Positions 1 through 10,049 of a stretch of DNA of 64,000 bases are shown here, one piece after another; the stretch's first letter is position 1; every line of letters begins with the position of its first letter. Origin of the DNA: Owenia fusiformis (taxonomy: Eukaryota > Annelida > Polychaeta > Sabellida > Oweniidae); the NCBI GenBank assembly GCA_903813345.2, contig CAIIXF020000004.1, positions 30,939,986-31,003,985 of the forward strand, in the 5' to 3' direction. Made by a program: the position numbers and the translations under genes. A model generated the notes under the pieces. That model was not told the DNA's origin. It saw nothing but the letters and a program-made list of their open reading frames with translations, and did not search any database.

Positions 1-304
1 ATACAGTACATAGGCTCCTTGAAAGGAAAACCAATCGAATGGGGGGAGTAATCCCCGTGGTCATAGTATTACGTTCACAAGAATCTCTTCAAAACTTTCG
101 GTTGAGCCGCTATTTTACGTCGGAATGTGTGAATGATTTATAGACCTCTGTACCTTCAATCCGTATCATGAAGTCTCGCGCCACTGTGCATTACATTTAA
201 AGTATGGTGTCGTCAAGGGAAAGATCAATACCCGGTGATTTCAGCGGGAAGTGGCGTTTCGTTCAGTGGATGAGCTGCGCGCGCACGCATAAATGTGATT
301 ATCC
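1..304. other. Flank without recognisable gene
   Basis: No open frame, RNA gene or repeat that I can name. It precedes the first unit of the 1260-bp tandem repeat and shares no obvious sequence with it. Confidence 0.5.
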
Positions 305-3303
305 AAGGTATGAGTACCGTAATCCAACACCAAATTCGAAAATTCATAACAATACTTTGCACATATGGCGTTCGTGACCAACTATAAAACGCTTACCCCC
401 CATAGTGTTATATATCAAAATGTACCTGTTCATATAGGGGTTCGATTGATCTACATCAAATTATAGGGAGTCAGGTTACTTTTTGAGATATCAGCGTCCA
501 TTTATTGTGACTCGCGTTTGCTACCACTTCCTCAATTCTGATATGATGGGCAAACGCGTAGTAAACATGCTCACGTCGGAACTATTTTTGACCTACATCG
601 CTATTTTCGTAATTCAAATGAAAGTTGAACTCCTCCTCTTTATTTTGATACCAAATAGTGGCATACTAGGTACCCTAGAAGCCAACTATGGCGTTATTTA
701 GAACAAAACCACAAGTTTTTAAATGGACTATATAGGGGTCATACCTTTTGGCGGATGGATATGGAACCTCATACCTTAATGTGTTATGACATCACACTGA
801 TTTTTGTCTCTGCAACTTTTTTTGGCAGAAAATATCATTTCTAGTTCAAAAATGCATAAAAACGTCGGAAATGGCTGAATATGTGAAAAATTTATCCATT
901 TAGGCTAGAAAGGGTTAATTTGCCCTACCCCAAATACGTCTAAATATGCTGGTCTAACTTTGCCACTGTGACGTCACAAATCTAACCTGACTATCTCTGA
1001 GTTTATTGAAGAAAATGATACGTCTGACAAACAGCTTTCATTCCCTATATGGCACACCTTCTACTAAGAGTTGCATCATTGACTAAATCTAAGACAAAGG
1101 GCCTGTGTCCCGAGGATTTTGACTGAAATTTGGCCATTTTCGCCCAACTCTAACTAAATTGCAGTTTCCCTCACACCTGTATTTTGAAATAAATATTGCT
1201 ACAACGTAGCAATTTGAAAATCACACATGCTTACTGTTTCTGTCGACCTGACACGTGTATCTAGCCTGTAAAAATGAAAAATCGCTACATTGTAGCAATT
1301 TCACTGAGATATGGGCCCTGAAAATCATGTAATTTTAGCAAAAAATGAAGAAATAACCTGCAATTTTGACGGAATTTCAGAAGGCTTTCTTTCATTCCAG
1401 ACCCTCCACGGGCCTCTTATGACCATTCTTATACTCACAGAATGGTTGAAAGTGATTTCAAATCATTGTTTGCCCTACGCAGAACGAAAAAATCGATTCT
1501 GTTCTCAAAATCTGCTAGAATATTGGTCTCTGGCCAACTAGCAGACAATTTTAGGCCTCATATTAAGGTATGAGTACCGTAATCCAACACCAAATTCGAA
1601 AATTCATAACAATACTTTGCACATATGGCGTTCGTGACCAACTATAAAACGCTTACCCCCCATAGTGTTATATATCAAAATGTACCTGTTCATATAGGGG
1701 TTCGATTGATCTACATCAAATTATAGGGAGTCAGGTTACTTTTTGAGATATCAGCGTCCATTTATTGTGACTCGCGTTTGCTACCACTTCCTCAATTCTG
1801 ATATGATGGGCAAACGCGTAGTAAACATGCTCACGTCGGAACTATTTTTGACCTACATCGCTATTTTCGTAATTCAAATGAAAGTTGAACTCCTCCTCTT
1901 TATTTTGATACCAAATAGTGGCATACTAGGTACCCTAGAAGCCAACTATGGCGTTATTTAGAACAAAACCACAAGTTTTTAAATGGACTATATAGGGGTC
2001 ATACCTTTTGGCGGATGGATATGGAACCTCATACCTTAATGTGTTATGACATCACACTGATTTTTGTCTCTGCAACTTTTTTTGGCAGAAAATATCATTT
2101 CTAGTTCAAAAATGCATAAAAACGTCGGAAATGGCTGAATATGTGAAAAATTTATCCATTTAGGCTAGAAAGGGTTAATTTGCCCTACCCCAAATACGTC
2201 TAAATATGCTGGTCTAACTTTGCCACTGTGACGTCACAAATCTAACCTGACTATCTCTGAGTTTATTGAAGAAAATGATACGTCTGACAAACAGCTTTCA
2301 TTCCCTATATGGCACACCTTCTACTAAGAGTTGCATCATTGACTAAATCTAAGACAAAGGGCCTGTGTCCCGAGGATTTTGACTGAAATTTGGCCATTTT
2401 CGCCCAACTCTAACTAAATTGCAGTTTCCCTCACACCTGTATTTTGAAATAAATATTGCTACAATGTAGCAATTTGAAAATCACACATGCTTACTGTTTC
2501 TGTCGACCTGACACGTGTATCTAGCCTGTAAAAATGAAAAATCGCTACATTGTAGCAATTTCACTGAGATATGGGCCCTGAAAATCATGTAATTTTAGCA
2601 AAAAATGAAGAAATAACCTGCAATTTTGACGGAATTTCAGAAGGCTTTCTTTCATTCCAGACCCTCCACGGGCCTCTTATGACCATTCTTATACTCACAG
2701 AATGGTTGAAAGTGATTTCAAATCATTGTTTGCCCTACGCAGAACGAAAAAATCGATTCTGTTCTCAAAATCTGCTAGAATATTGGTCTCTGGCCAACTA
2801 GCAGACAATTTTAGGCCTCATATTAAGGTATGAGTACCGTAATCCAACACCAAATTCGAAAATTCATAACAATACTTTGCACATATGGCGTTCGTGACCA
2901 ACTATAAAACGCTTACCCCCCATAGTGTTATATATCAAAATGTACCTGTTCATATAGGGGTTCGATTGATCTACATCAAATTATAGGGAGTCAGGTTACT
3001 TTTTGAGATATCAGCGTCCATTTATTGTGACTCGCGTTTGCTACCACTTCCTCAATTCTGATATGATGGGCAAACGCGTAGTAAACATGCTCACGTCGGA
3101 ACTATTTTTGACCTACATCGCTATTTTCGTAATTCAAATGAAAGTTGAACTCCTCCTCTTTATTTTGATACCAAATAGTGGCATACTAGGTACCCTAGAA
3201 GCCAACTATGGCGTTATTTAGAACAAAACCACAAGTTTTTAAATGGACTATATAGGGGTCATACCTTTTGGCGGATGGATATGGAACCTCATACCCCAAT
3301 GTG
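305..3303. repeat. 1260-bp satellite-like tandem repeat, about 2.4 units
   Basis: Units begin at 305, 1565 and 2825 with an exact 1260-bp step; the third unit breaks off at about 3295-3303. The two full units look almost identical; the one difference I noticed is C versus T in a short palindrome near 1205 and 2465. Each unit carries two short hairpins around the core GCTACATTGTAGC. Small open frames recur at the same place in each unit but use non-ATG starts and show no protein features, so they are not annotated. A diverged piece of the same family lies at about 53924-54235, so the family is dispersed as well as tandem. Confidence 0.9.
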
Positions 3304-5098
3304 GCCCAAATGCCCTAATACGTCACTTCCGCTGAATAGAAAAAAGTAGTATTCAAAAATAAATGTAGTCCCAACACAATTGTGATCATGACGAGTCAGT
3401 AAGCTAGTATGTAGGCATAGTTGTAATCTTTTTGCAATGGCAACATGCCATTTCTTCTGAAAATGCGTTTATTTGGGTTATCTGAAGGAAAATTTCGAGT
3501 CAAGTGGCGTATTAATTTTGCCTTCATTTTTGTGAATTTCAATTTGTGTCTGCAGAGAGAGGGGGTAGTGTCACAATTGACCAATTATTTCAAAAAGTAG
3601 ATGATTGGCCCCTATTGAGTTTAGTGTCAAGATGTAGCTTAGACATAGCTTTAGAACCTCAGATAGGCCAGTGAGGCCACGTAAATCCATAACTCGAGAT
3701 AAAAAGTCAGGCGTTTGCCCTTTTGCCCATTGACTAGTATGGTGACGTGAATTAGGGCAGTTTTGCCTATTAGTCACATGTGAAAGTGACCAAAATTTTT
3801 TAAAACTACTCAGAATCGCCCAGAATTGAAGTTTATTAGTGTGAAACATATTTTGGACGGAGGCAAAAAGGGGAATTTTCATGAACAAATTTAATGTTTT
3901 TGCTGAATCAGCAGTTTTCGCTTTTTACCCCAAAAACCACTGATTTTGACGATATTTGGCTACAATTTTGTCCTTAGTGACCCCTAAATGTCATTTGTTG
4001 TCGTAAATGGGGAAGCCAACGAGTTGCTATTCATCATAAAGATTGAATTTTCCATCTTATGGTTTCCAGTATAGAAAGAAGGTACATATCGGGGTTGCAG
4101 TCAGAAATTGGTGAGTTAAGTGTCAATTTTTGATGTATTTGTTCACTCTGAATGACTACATTCGAGCTAAAAATATCTCAAAAGTCCCAATTCTCTAGGC
4201 CAGAGTCAAAACTGATCAAATTTGTCATCATTTTTCAAATCAGGAGGTTGTTGAATGGAATAAAGTATGAAAAAGTGATGATTTTAGTAAGATTTTGCCA
4301 AAAAGTGGGCCAAATTTGTCCAATTTTCTGGTTCACGGTTCAGTGATTTTGGCTAAAAATCGCAATATGCAATAAAATACTCAATTTCTTGACACGATAC
4401 TGAAAAATGTCACCATCAGGCAGTGGATTTCATGATGTAAATGAAAAACTAGTCAAATTTAAAGGAAAACCATTGGGTTCTTGGAAAAATGACCCCAGGG
4501 GTAATGAAGTAGCCATATTTCTCATAATTGCTGTCAGAATATTCTTAAACTGCACAAAACTACTTGAAAAACTCTAGTAAATTGGAAAAAACGCAATTTA
4601 AAGCCAGAAATCATCCAACCATGTGGCTATTAGGCCCAAATGCCCTAATACGTCACTTCCGCTGAATAGAAAAAAGTAGTATTCAAAAATAAATGTAGTC
4701 CCAACACAATTGTGATCATGACGAGTCAGTAAGCTAGTATGTAGGCACAGTTGTAATCTTTTTGCAATGGCAACATGCCATTTCTTCTGAAAATGCGTTT
4801 ATTTGGGTTATCTGAAGGAAAATTTCGAGTCAAGTGGCGTATTAATTTTGCCTTCATTTTTGTGAATTTCAATTTGTGTCTGCAGAGAGAGGGGGTAGTG
4901 TCACAATTGACCAATTATTTCAAAAAGTAGATGATTGGCCCCTATTGAGTTTAGTGTCAAGATGTAGCTTAGACATAGCTTTAGAACCTCAGATAGGCCA
5001 GTGAGGCCACGTAAATCCATAACTCGAGATAAAAAGTCAGGCGTTTGCCCTTTTGCCCATTGACTAGTATGGTGACGTGAATTAGGGCAGTTTTGCCT
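3303..5098. repeat. 1330-bp unit repeated 1.35 times
   Basis: The 466-bp segment 3303-3768 recurs almost unchanged at 4633-5098 (step 1330 bp). The 864 bp between them occur once. This is either a partial tandem array of a second satellite or a small element with long direct repeats. The ends lack the TG...CA termini of an LTR and I see no target-site duplication, so a tandem duplication is preferred. It directly abuts the 1260-bp array. Confidence 0.8.
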
Positions 5099-5716
5099 GT
5101 ATTACTGTAGGCTATAAGCACAGTGACCTACAGAGGGCGCTATCACAAACAAGTACTGCACGAACCGATAAATTCCCGGGTATTGTAACGCCCTTGGTGT
5201 CGTACGGAACGTATTGGGATTAGTTGTGTACATCAATGAATAAGCACGTTAATCTTGAGTTGTCGCCAAAGCTTGAATAAAGCTCGTGTTTTCAAACTTA
5301 ATTTCCAGTTCTCGTTCAAAAACTTCTGAATTTTTATACTTCTGTAAACTTGTCATGTCTGACTTGAATTGTATCCTGCTGACGCCATGAACGTATGCAG
5401 GTCCTACCAGCAATGCGAAATTTAATATGAGTTCGACTTACTAAGGAACTCCAGCTACGCTACACGTTTTAAAGAGGTACGAGTGACATACGTGTGTGAT
5501 CCCATATGGATTACTATAATCCCCTATCAATTAGTCTTCCAAGGGACATTATTTCAACTATCTTCATAATACCTTCTTAATCGATCAGGCAAGTCAGTAC
5601 TCCGAATCATTAGAGAACCACGCTCACAACTCTACAGGTTCACGTACAAGTTTCCCTAAAACAGTGCAAACGTAACCTCTCTATTTTTTAAAGTAAAATG
5701 ACCCTTTTCGTTTCAG
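5099..5716. other. Presumed intron or flank before the TSP1 exon
   Basis: No coding exon recognised. The stretch ends in a pyrimidine-rich tract and the acceptor TTTCAG at 5711-5716. Confidence 0.4.
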
Positions 5717-5895
5717 CGCTGGATGGAGGTTGGGGTCCTTGGGGAAGTTACAGCGAATGTTCCAGAAAGTGTGGCGAGGGTCACATGACACGAACCCGAC
5801 AATGCGACAATCCGCCGACACAAAGAAACGGGCGCCCATGTCGGGGTACCTCTTCACAATCCGCCATATGCACTGGGACTGAGTGTGAACTTTAG
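5717..5895 (+). CDS. Thrombospondin type 1 repeat, terminal exon (partial gene)
   Basis: The exon opens after the acceptor TTTCAG and encodes one thrombospondin type 1 (TSP1/TSR) module, about 57 residues, closed by TAG at 5893-5895. Visible marks are the WGPWGSYSECS tryptophan ladder, the CGEGHMTRTRQC segment with its basic TRTR strand, and six cysteines ending in CTGTEC. TSP1 modules are extracellular and bind matrix, glycosaminoglycans or receptors. The exon begins in phase 1, as is usual for this module. The stop follows two residues after the last cysteine, so this would be the last coding exon of a secreted or membrane protein whose earlier exons lie off the left edge or were not recognised. 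No AATAAA is seen before the transposon at 6139. An alternative is a single stranded module exon in a decayed gene. Confidence 0.75.
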
Positions 5896-6739
5896 TGTGG
5901 TTTATTGTCTTGTTACACAAATTGGAGAAAATCTGGACGTGTAATATTCTGACCCAAGGGATACTCTTATTTTCCCATCTGGTTAATGAACACTCTACCT
6001 TGCATTTGGTGTTCATGAGCAACCCATTTGGCTTATTAGTAATGATTATGTTATTTGTTTTTATGTGTCTGTTCCTTATGAATGGTTTATCTGATGACAT
6101 TAGATGTTAATAAGGTAATTTCAAAAATATACTAAATACTGTAGATTGGGTTAATTTGGCGCTACTTAATTTGGCGATTTTGCCATTTTTGGCATATTGG
6201 CGGCTATTTAATTTGGCGGATATGCAAAAAAATGTTAATGGAATGTTAAACTTACGCGCTGTTTGCGAATTACCATGTAAATGGGCATGTTTGGCTATTG
6301 TAACAGTTTGGCCTTTTTTGTGGATATGTGGTAGTGTGGCTAATAAAAAAACCACTGTTTAGTAAACGGTGTTTACTTGTGGATTGCACGGCACACGTTA
6401 AATGTGCTTTGTCCCTAAAGAAATAAACAAAATATACAATTTTATATATATAATATAAAACAATATATTGTGGCGTTTATAAGCCCAAATAAGATGTACA
6501 TGCAATTTCAAATGTAATGTAAGAATATTACGGTGTTATTATTTCTCTCAAAACTCACAACTCAAAAGTCCATATGAGCTAATAATAATTATCACTGATA
6601 AAATAATATCCAGAGTCCATATAAATTGAAACTGATGATCACTATATAACACTGTTGTATCCCGAATATTCAAAGTTCATGTATATTGTACCACTTGTAC
6701 GTCTTGTATTGTTATTGTATCTTGAACCTGGAATAGTAA

Positions 6740-8575
6740 TCTCCTGGATCCTCTTCTATGTAGTGTAGTATGATTCAAGTTTGATGATGTGAAATCATCC
6801 AAGTCAAACTATCAGCTCTCCTGGATCCTCCTCACTGTGTTGTAGTATAATTCAACTTTGATTATGTAAAATAATCTAAGTCAAACTATCAAGTCTGGAA
6901 ACGACTATCTCCTGAATCCTCCTCAATGTGTTGTAGTATAATTCAACTTTGACTATGTAAAATAATCTAAGTCAAATTATCAAGTCTGGAAACGACTATC
7001 TCCTGGATCCTCCTCAATGTGTTGTAGTATAATTCAACTTTGATTATGTGAAATAATCTAAGTCAAACTATCGCTCTGTAAACGGCTATCTCCTGGATCC
7101 TCCTCACTGTGTTGTAGTATAATTCAACTTTGATTATGCGAAATAATCTAAGTCAAACTATCGGCTCTGTAAATGGCTATCTCCTGGATCCTCCTCAATG
7201 TGTTGTAGTATAATTCGACTTTGACTATGTAAAATAATCCAAGTCAAATTATCAAGTCTGGAAACGACTATCTCCTGGATCCTCCTCAATGTGTTGTAGT
7301 ATAATTCAACTTTGATTATGTGAAATAATCTAAGTCAAATTATCAAGTCTGGAAACGACTATCTCCTGGATCCTCCTCAATGTGTTGTAGTATAATTCAA
7401 CTTTGATTATGTGAAATAATCTAAGTCAAACTATCAAGTCTGGAAACGACTATCTCCTGGATCCTCCTCAATGTGTTATAGTATAATTCAACTTTGATTA
7501 TGTGAAATAATCTAAGTCAAACTATCAAGTCTGGAAACGACTATCTCCTGGATCCTCCTCAATGTGTTGTAGTATAATTCAACTTTGATTATGTGAAATA
7601 ATCTAAGTCAAATTATAAAGTCTGGAAACGACTATCTCCTGGATCCTCCTCTATGTGTTGTAGTATAATTCGACTTTGACTATGTAAAATAATCTAAGTC
7701 AAATTATCAAGTCTGGAAACGACTATCTCCTGGATCCTCCTCTATGTGTTGTAGTATAATTCAACTTTGATTATGTGAAATAATCCAAGTCAAATTATAA
7801 AGTCTGGAAACGACTATCTCCTGGATCCTCCTCTATGTGTTGTAGTATAATTCGACTTTGACTATGTAAAATAATCTAAGTCAAATTATCAAGTCTGGAA
7901 ACGATTATCTCCTGGATCCTCCTCTATGTGTTGTAGTATAATTCAACTTTGATTATGTGAAATAATCTAAGTCAAATTATAAAGTCTGGAAACGACTATC
8001 TCCTGGATCCTCCTCTATGTGTTGTAGTATAATTCGACTTTGACTATGTAAAATAATCTAAGTCAAATTATCAAGTCTGGAAACGACTATCTCCTGGATC
8101 CTCCTCAATGTGTTGTAGTATAATTCGACTTTGACTATGTAAAATAATCTAAGTCAAATTATCAAGTCTGGAAACGACTATCTCCTGGATCCTCCTCAAT
8201 GTGTTGTAGTATAATTCAACTTTGACTATGTAAAATAATCTAAGTCAAATTATCAAGTCTGGAAACGACTATCTCCTGGATCCTCCTCTATGTGTTGTAG
8301 TATAATTCAACTTTGATTATGTGAAATAATCTAAGTCAAACTATTGCTCTGTAAACGGCTATCTCCTGGATCCTCCTCAATGTGTTGTAGTATAATTCGA
8401 CTTTGACTATGTAAAATAATCCAAGTCAAATTATCAAGTCTGTAAACGGCTATCTCCTGGATCCTCCTCAATGTGCTGTAGTATAATTCGACTTTGACTA
8501 TGTAAAATAATCTAAGTCAAACTATCGACTCTGTAATGGCTATCTCCTGGATCCTCCTCACTGTGTTGTAGGATA
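6740..8575. repeat. 91-bp minisatellite inside the 3' LTR, about 20 units
   Basis: The unit carries CTCCTGGATCCTCCTC followed by an AT-rich half. Unit starts step by 91 bp (for example 6909 and 7000). Two sub-variants alternate: ACTTTGATTATGTG and ACTTTGACTATGTA. Each unit holds an inverted repeat, ACTTTGATTAT then about 5 bases then ATAATCTAAGT, with one mismatch in the 11-bp stem, so the transcribed array could fold into a row of hairpins. Confidence 0.9.
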
Positions 8576-8811
8576 ATCACTAAATCACTAAAGTCAAACT
8601 ATCACAATTGACAGTTTAAGAACGTCTTATATGGCATCAACTGCTAAGTACACAAACTTCCTTCACAATTAAGTAATCAGTCTACCTACAAATATAGCAT
8701 GCGAACAACAGCATAGGCAAAAATATTACAAGTCAAAATATGTGCCCTTGAAAATAACTAAGTTCAGTTAATGTTGAGTTATACTGATATTGAAATATTC
8801 TAAGTTCAATA

Positions 8812-8817
8812 TTTATT
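8812..8817 (-). terminator. Candidate polyadenylation signal in the 3' LTR
   Basis: AATAAA on the minus strand about 0.5 kb downstream of the TATA box position in the same LTR. If used, the R region is about 0.5 kb and the minisatellite falls in U5, so it would be at the 5' end of the RNA only. Other AT-rich sites could serve instead. Confidence 0.35.
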
Positions 8818-9757
8818 CTCCAAAAAAAAACAAAGTCCAAAATAATGTTTCTCCAAATATTGACTAAGTTCAATAATTTCTATCTCAAAAATACGCAAAG
8901 TCCAATTTCATGTGTTCATGAAATTGAACTGACAGAGCTCAGAAATATAGGCTTGATGCCGCCTCCAAACACGGTACTGAATATTCCCTCTTGAGGTATC
9001 CTCTACACAAATACACGGGTAGATGGCCAAGTTATCATCTACAGAATCACGGTGTAGCAGTCTTCCCTCTCAGGTATCCTTCATCACAAGTAGATGTCCA
9101 AGTTATCATCCACTGAACTAAAGTGCAGCTATGTATCTCCTATCTGCCTCGAGAAATATTCAAAGTCCCAACAACTTTCTACTGAAAGTTGTCAAAGTCC
9201 AAAAATATTTCCTTGAAAAACGACTAAGTCCAACTTCACATAAAAATATGAAATTGAACGGAGCTCTGTCCCGAACGAAAGCTAGCTGTGATCTGCCGAG
9301 TTTACATCGGCGAAATACTTATATAGGCCTGGTGACGTCATCACTTTTCGAACAAGATTTCAAAGTTGAATAACAAGTTATTGACGCCATATCCCGCTTT
9401 AATATTACGCATACAACAAGATTTTAATATTGACTCAAGAAATATAACAGTAATTGATCGCTACTTACTCTAGTTTTACTTCGGTTTGATAGAATCAAAA
9501 GCAGGAAGTAAAATAATAAAGCTGCCATGTTAGACTACCCATCAACTACAAATTAGACTGCCAGATAAGACTGCCCGATCAACATAAACAAAATCTTAAT
9601 TGGATAACAGGAAAACGCTATTTCACCACTGTAACTACAACTAAAGTACTGCAAACGATACTACTATTTAAGATCATAATGATCTCAAGTGTAATAAATG
9701 TACAATAACGAGTACACAGCACTAAATCAAAAATCAAAAATTCAAAATTTTGTTACA

Positions 9758-9764
9758 CTCCTCC
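9758..9764 (-). other. Polypurine tract
   Basis: The minus strand reads GGAGGAG directly before the 3' LTR terminus TGTAACA, the expected place for plus-strand priming. Confidence 0.6.
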
Positions 9765-10049
9765 AATCCAATGATTTTGGTGTTTACAACACCAAGCTTA
9801 AAGTACAAAAATAACAAAATTTTGCTAACTTAGCTGCCTTAACAAAATACAACTGTACAATGGTGTTCAACTAGTTGCTACTACAATCCTACACATAAAT
9901 ATCTACATCTAAAGCTAACTACTATTTACAGTATTCACAAAAGTAACTACAACTTTCAGCTGTGTATGACGTGAGACCTCAAGTCTCTAACAAACAAGTT
10001 AGCTATACATATCTAACTCACAACTCTGCTGTAAAGTTGCTGTTTAGTT

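Larger units (their letters stand above)
6299..9757 (-). repeat. 3' LTR, 3,459 bp
   Basis: Left copy of the long terminal repeat, downstream in element orientation. It is far longer than typical LTRs of a few hundred bases; about 1.84 kb of it is a 91-bp minisatellite. The open frame at 9131-9373 recurs at the same place in the other LTR and has no protein signature, so it is not called a gene. Confidence 0.92.

Noticed and set aside
483-3221. Repeated small proteins of 72 and 76 residues
   Set aside because: They recur only because the satellite unit recurs; the 72-codon frame has no ATG and neither has family features.
3303-5098. LTR element with 466-bp LTRs
   Set aside because: No TG...CA ends, no primer-binding or polypurine site, no coding sequence and no target duplication; a partial tandem repeat explains it.
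6740-8575. CRISPR array
   Set aside because: Units are contiguous 91-bp tandem copies with no unique spacers, inside an LTR of an animal retrotransposon.
9131-9373. Small gene inside the LTR (also at 15637-15879)
   Set aside because: Same frame in both LTRs by repetition, on the strand opposite to the element's transcription, no recognisable domain.
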